64,000 bases of DNA, from the NCBI RefSeq assembly GCF_009734445.1, contig NZ_CP046457.1:1172001-1236000 (forward strand), written 5' to 3'. A program made the position numbers and the translations under genes. This DNA is from Candidatus Syntrophocurvum alkaliphilum (lineage in GTDB: Bacteria > Bacillota > Syntrophomonadia > Syntrophomonadales > Syntrophomonadaceae). Below are positions 40,517 to 50,282 of this stretch, piece after piece; position 1 is the first letter of the stretch; each line of letters starts with the position of its first letter. The notes beneath the pieces were generated by a model, which did not search any database, was not told the origin of the DNA, and saw nothing but the letters and a program-made list of their open reading frames with translations.

Positions 40517-42635
40517 CTACTTTCGGGCTATCTTCTGTATAACTCCATATTTCTAACATATCACTCCAAGGTGTATATAGAATTTCATCTTTCATTCCTT
40601 TTTTGAAAAATGGTTCATCACTAATGAAGTTAAAACCTATTTGTATTTTATTTAATGCACTAACTATACGTTCTCTTTCCTTATTCTTTAATCTCCATAC
40701 ATTATATAAATAATAAAGTTTAAATTCTTCGCGAGTCATTTGGAGTTGTGCCTGCATAAATCTGTATATCAAAGATTTTTTACTCTTTGCCTCATCATTA
40801 GTTTCAGATAGTATATGAATTGCATCAGTAAGTGCTTCTGTTTCTAGCCAAGTAAGTGGCATTAAGCCATTACTTTTAAGTAAATTTGCTTTTTCTTTGC
40901 GAAGTGAAAGAATATCATCAGTGAAGCTACCACTAGATTCAATAACCATTAAATCTAAAGTGCCATTTTTCTTTTCCTTTTCTCGTAATACTTGTGATCG
41001 TTTTTTAGCATTTTTAAGTAAAGCCTTACAGTTATCAAACATGTGAATAAGTGGGAAATTATATCTAGCTATAACCACACCAGCAGAAAGGGTGATAGCT
41101 TCTTTATCTGAGGAAAGGTTCCGAAAGCTATCATCAAAGAATTTGCCCATTTGAACAGTTAAGGAGATTGCTCGAGATGCAGGTACATACATTAAAACAT
41201 CGTCTCCGCCCAAAGCTATTATCTCAGCTTTTAAATCTGGCATAACTAAACTCAATGCTTTATATACAGCTTCTTTAGTGACTTTTTCTGTCTTATCACT
41301 AAATGTTTTACTAGCTACTAAATTATCTAGAGACATTACAATTTGTCCCATGTTATTACCATCAGCATATATTAATGCAATATGATTATTATTAGAATCT
41401 TGCTTAGCTAAACCTTCTAAATGCTGTGGTAAGTTCAATTCTTTTGGTTTTGGTATAGAGTTCAGTTCACAATAGTAAAAATATTCCTTATAATAACTTT
41501 TTCTACCTAGATGGGCACCAGCTAATACTCGATGATAACATGATGAGCAAAGATATTCTTCTTCATCTAATAATCTTTTCTTATATGCTTTGCGCATATT
41601 ACAGTGAGAACATAATGTATCATCTTTACAAAAACTATAAGAATCAGTAATTTTATCATTTTCATCACTTAATCCTGCATTAATATCATTTAAGTTGTTG
41701 TCGTGATGAATAATAGGTATTTTAATCCTCTGTCTTCGTTTTAGTTGTTCTTCTAATTTTGCAAGGGTTCTTCTATATTTTTCCCCTAACCACAACATAG
41801 CAATATTAATTGTAATATGTGCTGTACTACACTGAGCTGTAACACTAACCTGTCGGTGTAGAGTTTCAATTTCTTGAGTTAGCCTTTTTCCTTCCCCGGC
41901 AGGGACAATTGCTAAAACACTTCCACCACCAGCATAAACTACAGACTCAGGAACAAAGAGGTTTCCGATTAGATGTGGAATTCGTTCACGATTTAGAATA
42001 TCTAGTATCCGGCTAGCACCTCGAATATTAGGCAATTTATTTGTTTCTAAAAAATACTCTTTAACTTTTACTGCACTATATTTAACTATATCAACCTCAT
42101 GAAGAAGGTTTTTGCTTTCACTTTTTCCTGTAATACAGTTATCAACTAATGAGGTCATCTGTACTAAGTTATTATCTTTATTTGCAAAATCACCTAGTTC
42201 TCCCAAACAATCACTTAATAAAAAATCTCTTATTTTTTCGTCCCATTGCTCTCTATCCGACTTGTTTAATAGAGCATAAACTAAACCTATTCTAATTTGT
42301 ATCCAATCAATCCATGGCCAAAATATACCTTTTGCTCGTTCTGGTTCTAAAGCTTGTGCAGGAACATCTAGTATCAAATTAATTAATTCAAGCTTAGTAT
42401 TTTGATTATTGATTAAATCTTTATAACCCTTATGCAAGGAATTAGACTTAATATAGTTTGAAAAATATTGCTTTATTTCATCTTTAATTATTTTTAAATC
42501 TTCTTTTTTCAAGTAATAGTTTGTTTTTGTCAATGGATCTTGCCATTTAATTGCTTCATTTGGTATTTGCTTTTCCTTAGCTATTTTTTCGATAATTCCA
42601 TCACGCTTTAATTTAAACCAATCAATACAATACAA
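40494..42635 (-). CDS. cas10: Cas10 (type III-D-like), cyclase-competent, no HD domain
   Basis: The 713-residue protein starts at TTG 42635, eight bases after AAAGGAG; a GTG at 42644 overlaps the site. There is no N-terminal HD nuclease motif. The zinc finger has CSHCNMRKAYKKR and CSSCYHR (near 345-375). The first palm is IALIYADGNNMGQIVMSLDN (near 425). The second palm carries EIIALGGDDVLMYVPASRA (near 475), the GGDD motif of an active cyclic-oligoadenylate synthase. Thus target-RNA binding should produce cOA messengers, while single-strand DNA cutting by Cas10 is unlikely. It heads an eight-gene operon. A sigma-H-like promoter lies about 400 bases upstream. Confidence 0.85.
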   Translation of the reverse strand: MYCIDWFKLKRDGIIEKIAKEKQIPNEAIKWQDPLTKTNYYLKKEDLKIIKDEIKQYFSNYIKSNSLHKGYKDLINNQNTKLELINLILDVPAQALEPERAKGIFWPWIDWIQIRIGLVYALLNKSDREQWDEKIRDFLLSDCLGELGDFANKDNNLVQMTSLVDNCITGKSESKNLLHEVDIVKYSAVKVKEYFLETNKLPNIRGASRILDILNRERIPHLIGNLFVPESVVYAGGGSVLAIVPAGEGKRLTQEIETLHRQVSVTAQCSTAHITINIAMLWLGEKYRRTLAKLEEQLKRRQRIKIPIIHHDNNLNDINAGLSDENDKITDSYSFCKDDTLCSHCNMRKAYKKRLLDEEEYLCSSCYHRVLAGAHLGRKSYYKEYFYYCELNSIPKPKELNLPQHLEGLAKQDSNNNHIALIYADGNNMGQIVMSLDNLVASKTFSDKTEKVTKEAVYKALSLVMPDLKAEIIALGGDDVLMYVPASRAISLTVQMGKFFDDSFRNLSSDKEAITLSAGVVIARYNFPLIHMFDNCKALLKNAKKRSQVLREKEKKNGTLDLMVIESSGSFTDDILSLRKEKANLLKSNGLMPLTWLETEALTDAIHILSETNDEAKSKKSLIYRFMQAQLQMTREEFKLYYLYNVWRLKNKERERIVSALNKIQIGFNFISDEPFFKKGMKDEILYTPWSDMLEIWSYTEDSPKVGDEKNAN

Positions 42636-43096
42636 GCACTTCACTCCTTTCGTTTATTTCTAATATTTTTTAAGTTTACTGTATATAATGTTTAATTACC
42701 TCTTTATTTTATATCATGGCTTATATTTCCAGTAACTTTGACAATAATGTGCCTTATATAAATAAAAAGTTATATTTATATTGAAGTACAGTAAAAAGAA
42801 TGAACTGTCCTAAGGCATAACTATTAATAAAACCTAAGTGTTTTACGAGTATGTAATGTCGTAATAAATAGTACAAAAGCAAGTATATGGGTTAATGCTA
42901 AGTATATAAAAAACTAATCAATTAATTTATACTGGTATTATGAGATAAATTATTACATGTTATTTGTAACCTACAGGATTGTAGAACAATCATAAAATCA
43001 CCTGCCCATTATATGACTAATACCATCATGATTCTGCATAATTTCACTAAATCCTGCCAAAAAGTACTAGTAGTCTAATACTTTTTTCCTAAATTG
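42636..43096. other. regulatory region upstream of the III-D operon
   Basis: About 460 gene-free bases hold a sigma-H-like promoter at 43031-43055 (entered separately). They also hold a weak inverted repeat (TTTACTGTA near 42675 and TACAGTAAA near 42788) that could be an operator, and a plus-strand GTCGTAATA near 42869 that recalls part of the 17-base motif. The long untranslated leader suggests post-transcriptional control. Confidence 0.5.
43031..43055 (-). promoter_or_regulatory. sigma-H-like promoter upstream of cas10
   Basis: The minus strand reads AGGATTT, 14 bases, GAAT. This is the spacing expected for sigma-H (RNAGGAWWW, 11-12 bases, RNNGAAT). It reads toward cas10. Confidence 0.55.
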
Positions 43097-44101
43097 TTAT
43101 GAGGATTGTTTGTTCTTATTAAAGGAAAATGTATCAGTTACTTTATCCTTAACTTTTCCCATAGCCGATACACACGAATCATAGCTAGAATAAACAAAAT
43201 CAGATGTCACTTTAGTTGTATTTTTATAAAAGAGTGTAGCTACAGATTTTATAGAATTTGATATTATTGACCCTAACATCTTTGAGGCTTCAGCAGTTGC
43301 ACCTTTTAATATGGTAATCTTCTCTTCTTGTTTTAATGGCATACTATACTGTTTAGATATAAAACCAACACGCATAACCAAAAATGAATTTATAGCTCCT
43401 TGAAAAACTGAATTAGCAAATAAAGCCCCAATAGACCCTGCACTGCCAGCTATTGTTACATATATACCTTCTGTGAAGTTTTCCATAAAAGGTTCTAACT
43501 GTGTTTGTACTATTTCAATATCATCCATTTCTGTTACCACTAAAACAGTAGCAAAAACATTAATATATAAGTTTTTCAATTCTTTTATAGAAGGTTTTTG
43601 ATTATATATAAGAGCAATTTTAGTAGTAAGTTTAATGAGCAAAATAAAAACAACTAAGCCATCGAGTTTTCCATACTGTGATATAGAAGTAAATAAAAAT
43701 ACTTTTTTAGCTGTTTTTTTTATTTCTTCATCAGCTAATTCATCCAATTTTTTCATTGCTATATCTACATTTTCATGAGTTTCTAGATTAAATTCTATTT
43801 CTTTTAAATTTTCATTATCTATAAGTCTGTTTTCAATAAGTTGTAAGTAGTTTTTATAATCTTCAGTATCTTGTAATGGTGGTTGTGGTAAAACTTCTGG
43901 CATTTGTCGCCATATAGATGCAATATATATAATCAATATTGTAAATAAAGCTATTATTATAACAGTTGAAACAATTCCCAAAATATGATTCATTGCAAAA
44001 ATGCTTGATATAAAGCTAACAATTTGATTAATAAAGAATATTATGAGTATACCTAAGATCATTAATTTTATTGCTTTTAGAATTGCGTTCCACTTATCCA
44101 A
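43097..44101 (-). CDS. DUF697-type membrane protein in the CRISPR locus
   Basis: The 334-residue protein starts at TTG 44101 behind GAAGGTG. Two membrane segments (about 12-33 and 38-62, VIIIALFTILIIYIASIW) precede a helical linker. A DUF697-like hydrophobic domain (about 150-285) has IAGSAGSIGALFANSVFQGA and FLVMRVGFISKQYSMPLKQE. DUF697 proteins such as YcjF are inner-membrane proteins, often linked to GTPases or stress. Here it follows a DUF2314-like gene with a 32-base gap and lies between array 3 and cas10. A membrane effector role in immunity is possible, but nothing in the sequence shows how it would be triggered. Confidence 0.6.
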   Translation of the reverse strand: MDKWNAILKAIKLMILGILIIFFINQIVSFISSIFAMNHILGIVSTVIIIALFTILIIYIASIWRQMPEVLPQPPLQDTEDYKNYLQLIENRLIDNENLKEIEFNLETHENVDIAMKKLDELADEEIKKTAKKVFLFTSISQYGKLDGLVVFILLIKLTTKIALIYNQKPSIKELKNLYINVFATVLVVTEMDDIEIVQTQLEPFMENFTEGIYVTIAGSAGSIGALFANSVFQGAINSFLVMRVGFISKQYSMPLKQEEKITILKGATAEASKMLGSIISNSIKSVATLFYKNTTKVTSDFVYSSYDSCVSAMGKVKDKVTDTFSFNKNKQSS

Positions 44102-44133
44102 TCATCACACCTTCTTTTTGTATTAGTTTTATA

Positions 44134-44451
44134 TTAATCTTGTATTAAATAGTCTTCTACATGTCCAAATGGTATTTCTACAATATCTTTCATATCATAA
44201 TAGGTTATAAGTTTAGGGATGTTTGCTAATCTTCCAATAATACATTCTCTTTTATAATCTATTTCATCTATTAATACCCAAATATGCTCAGACCATTTTT
44301 TATCTATAGTAATAAAAGGTGCTTTAATATAGGCATTTTTTGTTTGATAGTTTTCTGATACTTCTTTTAGCCAAATGTCCCTAATTTGTTCTTTCCTATT
44401 TAGAATCCTATATAAATTAGTTTTTTCCAGATTATTATCTTCAAATCTCAT
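44134..44451 (-). CDS. DUF2314-like small protein
   Basis: The 105-residue protein follows AAAGGAG. It has NAYIKAPFITIDKKWSEHIW and CIIGRLANIPKLITYY, then GDVVEIP-type sequence MKDIVEIPFGHVEDYLI. This is the order of the DUF2314 (YegJ-type) fold: a K-A-x-F strand, an E-H-x-W motif, a gain-of-function G-x-L-x-N-x-P segment and a final isoleucine-aspartate strand. DUF2314 proteins often act as small immunity or regulatory partners. It shares a transcript with the DUF697 membrane protein, so it may restrain or modulate that protein (inferred). Confidence 0.6.
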   Translation of the reverse strand: MRFEDNNLEKTNLYRILNRKEQIRDIWLKEVSENYQTKNAYIKAPFITIDKKWSEHIWVLIDEIDYKRECIIGRLANIPKLITYYDMKDIVEIPFGHVEDYLIQD

Positions 44452-44622
44452 AGTTTGCTCCTTTCATTTTTTAATAAACAGAAAAAATAAGACCTGATGG
44501 GTAGGCTACTTAAAAAACATGGGGTTGTATTTAATTGAAAGAATAAAATTATTTTTAATGAGTGCTTGCATCCTTTATTTTTATGTTATATCTATAATAA
44601 TTTTTTTTATTTTTATAGAAAA

Positions 44623-44639
44623 GGACACAACTATTACGA
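44623..44639. promoter_or_regulatory. recurrent 17-base locus motif, copy 3
   Basis: GGACACAACTATTACGA lies between array 3 and the DUF2314-DUF697 operon, about 170 bases before the first start. Confidence 0.5.
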
Positions 44640-44704
44640 AGGAGATTTTTTAATATGAGAAGTATAAAAAGTTGTTGAAAATATTGGTATTAGACATGAC
44701 ATTA

Positions 44705-45788
44705 ATATAAATTCCTTATAGGTACGCTAAAAACGAAGGAGACGAGTTCGAAATTGATGCCGAAACGTAGTTTCAATTCCTTATAGGTACGCTAAAAACG
44801 TTGCTTGGTTTCCGTTCTCTACTGGATTATGAGTCGTTTCAATTCCTTATAGGTACGCTAAAAACCGTTGGTACAACCTTTTTCTCACGTAACCATTTAT
44901 AAGTTTCAATTCCTTATAGGTACGCTAAAAACTTAAAACAAGTAGTTAAAATTGGCAAAAGAGAATTAAGTTTCAATTCCTTATAGGTACGCTAAAAACC
45001 GGAAAACTACAAGGGCATTTAATAGCACTTCAAAGTTTCAATTCCTTATAGGTACGCTAAAAACACCAACCCATTCAAAGAGTTCCTGAGTGGGCAAAGA
45101 GTTTCAATTCCTTATAGGTACGCTAAAAACACGTGCTGTGAGGTAACTCTTGCAGCACGGATTATGTTTCAATTCCTTATAGGTACGCTAAAAACATGAA
45201 AGGATGATTTTAATGAAATTAATAAATTGGGGTTTCAATTCCTTATAGGTACGCTAAAAACTATGCCATGCTTGTTGATCCGAATGTAGTTCTGGTAGTT
45301 TCAATTCCTTATAGGTACGCTAAAAACATAATACAGGTGACATAGGAGCACATCAAGATTTTGGTTTCAATTCCTTATAGGTACGCTAAAAACCTGGCGC
45401 GCAATTTGAAATAGTAAAGAGCACTGAGTTTCAATTCCTTATAGGTACGCTAAAAACTTTTAGCACTTAAAAAAGTGCGAGGATAGGAGGAAGTTTCAAT
45501 TCCTTATAGGTACGCTAAAAACTTACAAAACGGGAGAAGCAACCGCAGAATATAGATGTTTCAATTCCTTATAGGTACGCTAAAAACACCTATCTTGGTC
45601 AAGGTAAACTTCTCCGTTTTCGTCGTTTCAATTCCTTATAGGTACGCTAAAAACCTTTCACTGATTTATCTATGTCTTTAGCTATATATTTGTTTCAATT
45701 CCTTATAGGTACGCTAAAAACGGGGTTTATTGGGCTAATCATTTTTCTACTATTGGTCGTTTCAATTCCTTATAGGTACGCTAAAAAC
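44705..45788 (-). CRISPR. CRISPR array 3: 17 repeats, 16 spacers
   Basis: This is the largest array. Repeats start at 44705 (degenerate), 44770, 44836, 44903, 44970, 45035, 45101, 45166, 45232, 45298, 45364, 45428, 45493, 45558, 45625, 45692 and 45759. Spacers are 34-37 bases. All repeats except the leftmost are identical to those of the other arrays. It is read on the minus strand from the leader at its right, directly downstream of the adaptation genes. Confidence 0.98.
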
Positions 45789-45945
45789 CCACTAGGGTGT
45801 AGAAAAATACATGGTTTTAGCATTTTTGCTTTTCCATGTTAATTTATTCTAATATTTATATTTTTCTTTGTAAAGCCCTATATTATAAGATTTTTATTTG
45901 TCGTCGACCCCCGGGTTTTTTTACACTACTGGAGGTCGACGACAA
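45789..45945 (-). promoter_or_regulatory. leader and promoter of array 3
   Basis: TTTACA (45869-45874), a 17-base spacer and TAGAAT (45846-45851) form a promoter on the minus strand. The leader hairpin (45898-45945) begins four bases after the ancestral cas2 stop at 45949. Confidence 0.8.
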
Positions 45946-45948
45946 ATT

Positions 45949-46233
45949 TTAGAGGAAGTTGTCTTCTCCTCCTTTTTCTACTCCCATTATTTGCCGTTCT
46001 GAGTATTTTGTTGTTCTAAAGGTATAAAATATTACTGAATCATATTATTTATCAATTATTTTTGCTAATTCTATTTTTAATTTTTTAAAACTGCTTTCAT
46101 TGATATTTCCTTCTAAAACAGAGTTTTGGACCCAGTATAAATATTTGCGTGAAGTTTTTAAAACTTTATTTACTCTTTTTTGCCCTACATCATATACCAT
46201 TATTACAAAAATAATATCACCACCTTGAAACAA
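45949..46233 (-). pseudogene. cas2: cas2 with an in-frame stop codon
   Basis: The frame encodes IFVIMVYDVGQKRVNKVLK, then YWVQNSVLEGNINESSFKKL and KIIDK, followed by TAA (46045-46047). The same frame then continues with DSVIFYTFRTTKYSERQIMG and EKGGEDNFL to a second TAA at 45949. The downstream part is clearly the C-terminal strands of Cas2, so one nonsense change (for example GAA to TAA) has cut the gene at about two thirds of its length. The N-terminal end overlaps the cas1 stop. The first clear ATG is at 46200, but a TTG (46233) or an ATT nearer the site AAGGTGG may be used. Cas2 is the structural bridge between two Cas1 dimers, so acquisition may fail unless the stop is read through. Confidence 0.85.
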
Positions 46234-47209
46234 ATGGGGTAAAATCTTTTTCGCCCATCAAATGTTTTTCTAATTTGTATAATTCCATTCGTATAATTCT
46301 TCGATATGATACTTCTCGACCTAGATCTCTATGTTTTATAGTAGTTCTTAGTTTTTCTTCCCAATTTTCCACAAATATCTTTCTTCCTTTTTCATTCATT
46401 AATATACCATTTAGTTTTTTTTCAAAATGTGTTTGCCTTAGCATGTTTTTTGCTAATAATGAAAATATCAATCGGTCAACTAGTATAGGTTTAAATATTT
46501 CTGCAATATCTAGGTTTAAAGTAAATCTGCGAAAATTTGTGGTATGTAAAAACCCTATTCGTGGGTCTAGGTGAGTTTTATAGATTTCACTTAATACTGC
46601 TGTATAGACTAAGGTGTTTCCAAAGCTAATTAGGGCATTTATTCTATCTTGTGGAGGTCGTCTATTTCTTCCTTCAAAAACAAAATCTTTTTTATCTATT
46701 ATGGTATTGAACGCAGAATAATATATTTCTCTTATATTACCTTCTAATGCCATTAGTACTTCAGTTTTATCACATTCTTCTATGTTATCTGCTAATGCAT
46801 TTATTTTTTCTATTTGTTCATTTACTTCTTTACCTCTGTTATTATAGTATTTTAAAACTTCTAGCATATTAGATACTGCCCCTTGAACAATTAACCTAGA
46901 TATATTCATACGTTTATTATAATCTAGATAATATTCTGCCTGTCTTAATATCATATAACCGGAATTTAGATGTTCTCTAGGATAAAAAGAACCAACATAA
47001 TATCCATAATTATTTAGAAAATGAAGTATTATTTCTTTTTGACTTAGGTATTCTAAAAACCTTTTGTTTAGACTTACTTCTCCAAATATTATTATTTCTT
47101 TAACATCTTCTACTGGTATATATTTTTTACCTTCTGCTCCATCAAAGTATATGGTATTATCTTTACGTTTGAATTCACCATCATTAAAGACATATATTGT
47201 TTTTTTCAA
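46217..47209 (-). CDS. cas1: Cas1 integrase (type I-B)
   Basis: The 330-residue protein starts at TTG 47209 (LKKTIYVFNDGEF) behind AAAGGATGG; a longer frame from 47239 overlaps cas4 and lacks a site. The Cas1 catalytic residues are present: Glu in FVFEGRNRRPPQDRINAL, His in RIGFLHTTNFRRFTLNLD and the acidic residue in DIAEIFKPILVDRLI. The C-terminal helical domain ends KDFTPFVSRW. Cas1 with Cas2 integrates new spacers next to the leader. The end overlaps cas2. Confidence 0.95.
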   Translation of the reverse strand: MKKTIYVFNDGEFKRKDNTIYFDGAEGKKYIPVEDVKEIIIFGEVSLNKRFLEYLSQKEIILHFLNNYGYYVGSFYPREHLNSGYMILRQAEYYLDYNKRMNISRLIVQGAVSNMLEVLKYYNNRGKEVNEQIEKINALADNIEECDKTEVLMALEGNIREIYYSAFNTIIDKKDFVFEGRNRRPPQDRINALISFGNTLVYTAVLSEIYKTHLDPRIGFLHTTNFRRFTLNLDIAEIFKPILVDRLIFSLLAKNMLRQTHFEKKLNGILMNEKGRKIFVENWEEKLRTTIKHRDLGREVSYRRIIRMELYKLEKHLMGEKDFTPFVSRW

Positions 47210-47226
47210 GATGTAATCACCATCCT

Positions 47227-47724
47227 TTATGACCAGCAAAATTCATTATAAGCACAGTTATAACAAAGTTTTATTTTTTTAGCTGAAGGAGCTTTTGTTT
47301 CAGCTACTATTTTTTTTATATTGGTAATCGCTTTATTTATCTCCTTTTCATCAACATCTTTTAACTCTATTTCTAATTTGTCTTTTTCTTCTGGAAATAG
47401 CAGTTCTCCTTTAGCCTCTATACCCATTTCTTTTAATTGTAAAAGGTAAAATTGCAGTTGTCTTTTTGCACTTTCTATATATTTTGAACTTTTTTTAACT
47501 TCCCCTACTATTACTTTATCTCCTTTGGTTTTTATTAAATCGATTTTTGCATTTCCTAAATCTATTTCTTTTTTTTCTCGGTTATATGTATTTTCACTTA
47601 TTATTCTACCTATACGAATATTTTCATTATCTTGATCAGGAAATAATTGATGAGCTAAAAGCCATACTTGTCTATGACATATGTAGTAATACCAAATATA
47701 TGTTCCAGTAACCTGAAAATCCAT
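47227..47724 (-). CDS. cas4: Cas4 nuclease
   Basis: The 165-residue protein starts after GAGGTG and begins VTGTYIWYYYICHRQVWLLA. The RecB-like core has IGRIISENTYNREKKEI and VIVGEVKKSSKYIESAKRQL (Glu-x-Lys). The C-terminal LCYNCAYNEFC supplies three cysteines that, with the N-terminal cysteine, bind an iron-sulphur cluster. Cas4 trims prespacers and selects PAM orientation. It lies between cas3 and cas1, as in type I-B loci. Confidence 0.95.
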   Translation of the reverse strand: MDFQVTGTYIWYYYICHRQVWLLAHQLFPDQDNENIRIGRIISENTYNREKKEIDLGNAKIDLIKTKGDKVIVGEVKKSSKYIESAKRQLQFYLLQLKEMGIEAKGELLFPEEKDKLEIELKDVDEKEINKAITNIKKIVAETKAPSAKKIKLCYNCAYNEFCWS

Positions 47725-47744
47725 TTTATCACCTCTTTACTAAG

Positions 47745-50282
47745 TTAAAAATATAGCTCATAATCCTCTTTTCCTAGGTGATGGGCTAGTCCTGTTTCCC
47801 ATGAGTATAAGTCTTTATCTATTAATAAATGTATAGGTAGGTCTTTGTTGCTTACGCTTAAAGAAAGTAGTATTTTAGGAGTTACTGCAACAATAAATTG
47901 CTGCATTAAGGCCATAAATAGTTTTCGTTCATTATGGGACAATTGGTTATATTTTTCGCGATCACTGTAAAAATCATATATTTCATCTACTTCATTCAGA
48001 TTAAAAATTTCCATTATATTTAATGTTTTTTCTATGTTAGTAGAGTTTTTCATCATTATTTTTTCAGGTTTATTTTCATAAAAATTTTTCAAGACAATAA
48101 GCTCTTGTTTGGTTGGACGAGCTATAAATAAGCTATGTTTGGTATAGTTTTCACCAAATGGTTGTTGACCTGCTAGTAAGCTCCACTCTCCTCTTGCTGC
48201 CTTTGGTAGTAGATTTAATATTGCTTTATTATCATTTCTTTTAAAGGTGTTTTTATAGTAGTCATTTAGGTGCTGTAGAAATTCTTCTTCTTCCCAATCT
48301 TTACATTTATGTATTAGTCTATCTGTTTCTTCTCTTTCAACTACTGAGTTATATACCCATTTGCGAGAATCTTCTTTACCATTTTGCAGATAGTTTATTA
48401 TTTCTAATGTACCTTTTTCTTGTAACATATGGCGATTTATTCGTCCGGCAAATTGAACGTGTGAAGGATAAATAGCTATGGGTCTTATTCCTTTAGTAAA
48501 ACTTAAATCTACTCCAGCTTCTAGTATTTGAGTTGATATAACGATAATTTTTTTGTTTAGTAATTTTAAGCTGTAATCTATAAAAGCAATTATAAAAGCC
48601 TTGTGTATTGGTGTCATTAGTCCATTAAGGTTAAAAATAATTATCTCACTTTTGGTAGATACCGCATCTATTTCTTCATTTCCTAAAATATTGTTTAAAC
48701 TGATATGGTTTTTTTGTTCAGCCATAATAGTATCTTTGCAATTAATAAATACCTCACATGCATCTTTTATAGTATTCATTACTACACATATACTTTGAGA
48801 TTCTTCGGTATGTATTTTTTGTGTTATTTCTCTTTCGGAATGAATTAAATCATTATATGAAACAATGTATCTTGCAGGTACTGTAACAGAAGTTTCTATT
48901 TTATAAGGTGTATTTTGTAATCCATATTCAAATGGTGGAAGAGTAGCTGATATAAACAAAACTTTACAATTATATCGTTTGCAGGCAATTTCTAATTGGG
49001 CTAAAAAGAGATTCCACACTGCTGAATTTATTATTTGTGGTTCATCAATTATAATAAAGGCATTTTGCAAAGCTGGTAAGCGTATAAGTTCTTGAGCTCT
49101 TTTAGGAAAAAATGCACGAAAAAGCTGATTAAAACTAGTACATACTATTTCTGATTGCCATGATTCTAATGTAATAATATCTTTATCTTCATGTATTTCT
49201 TCAGACATAAATGCTAAATGATGATGTTGCATTACATCTATTTGTGTAGCTTGACTAATTTCTAATGATGCTTGGGATAATATAGATAAATATGGTGCAG
49301 TGTAAATTATACGACTCTTCTCATTTATTAAACATGATTCCATAGCTATACGAGTTGCTGTTATAGTTTTTCCTAACCCAGTAGGTAATACTAGTGTATA
49401 AATATCGTTATTTGAGTTATTGCGATAAATCTCTAAGGCTTCTTTTTGTGCCTGTAATCTTTTTTCAATTATTGTGCTTGCTTTGTCTTTTTTTATTAGT
49501 TCTTCAGCAGATAATTCACAGTATTTTCCAATATGCTCTATTGCGCTTTTCACCTGGTTTTTATCTATTTTTACTTCATCTATTTGTGCAGCATGAAATC
49601 GATCAGCACTTATAAATGAGGCTGTTTTGTCTCTTAGACATAACAGCCTAGCTATATAGTTTTCATTAGTATTTTCTATTTTAGCTTTTTTGTTAATAAT
49701 ATTACTCATTTCTAAGGCTTGCCACTTAGCCCATTGTTTTGAAAAAGCTTTTTTATTCTTTAACAATATTTCATTACTAGGTGCTTTTTCATTTAAGCTA
49801 GGGTAATATTTGCTAATAAAATGGTGTAATCCTATTAAATCAATATCAATAAAAATAATATCTTTACTTAAAAATTGTTCATATGGAGATTCTGCTATAA
49901 TATCTTCTAGTTTTCCATGATGGTCACATATATCTCTACTTATTTTTAAAATTGTAGTTTTGGCAATAGTACGTTCGTTTTTATCTGCTAGTAAATCTTT
50001 TTCCCATTGCTGGTATAGTTCATGGGCATAAAAAGTAAATATTATAGCACCTAATACTGAATGTATTGGTCTTTTGTTTGCTGTTAGTTTATTTTGCCAT
50101 TCTGTTCTAGCCTTACCTAAGTCGTGACATAATCCACCTAAGAAATATAATTGTTCTTCATAAGAATTTGCTTGATTTCCCCATGCTTGTGCTACTACTT
50201 CTAAGTGGGTGGTTAATAGTTGTTTTTCTCCATTTATATCTGGTCTAGCTAGACAATCTTCAAATTTTATTACCATAGGCAT
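47745..50282 (-). CDS. cas3: Cas3 helicase-nuclease (HD plus SF2), type I-B
   Basis: The 845-residue protein has an N-terminal HD domain: LLTTHLEVVAQAW, GGLCHDLGKARTEWQN and IHSVLGAIIF (His and Asp metal ligands, with ICDHHGKL further on). The helicase has LVLPTGLGKTITATRIAMES, AFIIIDEPQIINSAV (DEPQ box), VLFISATLPPF and FAGRINRHM. Cas3 degrades target DNA after Cascade binding. The start overlaps the cas5 end by 13 bases. All catalytic motifs appear intact. Confidence 0.95.
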   Translation of the reverse strand: MPMVIKFEDCLARPDINGEKQLLTTHLEVVAQAWGNQANSYEEQLYFLGGLCHDLGKARTEWQNKLTANKRPIHSVLGAIIFTFYAHELYQQWEKDLLADKNERTIAKTTILKISRDICDHHGKLEDIIAESPYEQFLSKDIIFIDIDLIGLHHFISKYYPSLNEKAPSNEILLKNKKAFSKQWAKWQALEMSNIINKKAKIENTNENYIARLLCLRDKTASFISADRFHAAQIDEVKIDKNQVKSAIEHIGKYCELSAEELIKKDKASTIIEKRLQAQKEALEIYRNNSNNDIYTLVLPTGLGKTITATRIAMESCLINEKSRIIYTAPYLSILSQASLEISQATQIDVMQHHHLAFMSEEIHEDKDIITLESWQSEIVCTSFNQLFRAFFPKRAQELIRLPALQNAFIIIDEPQIINSAVWNLFLAQLEIACKRYNCKVLFISATLPPFEYGLQNTPYKIETSVTVPARYIVSYNDLIHSEREITQKIHTEESQSICVVMNTIKDACEVFINCKDTIMAEQKNHISLNNILGNEEIDAVSTKSEIIIFNLNGLMTPIHKAFIIAFIDYSLKLLNKKIIVISTQILEAGVDLSFTKGIRPIAIYPSHVQFAGRINRHMLQEKGTLEIINYLQNGKEDSRKWVYNSVVEREETDRLIHKCKDWEEEEFLQHLNDYYKNTFKRNDNKAILNLLPKAARGEWSLLAGQQPFGENYTKHSLFIARPTKQELIVLKNFYENKPEKIMMKNSTNIEKTLNIMEIFNLNEVDEIYDFYSDREKYNQLSHNERKLFMALMQQFIVAVTPKILLSLSVSNKDLPIHLLIDKDLYSWETGLAHHLGKEDYELYF

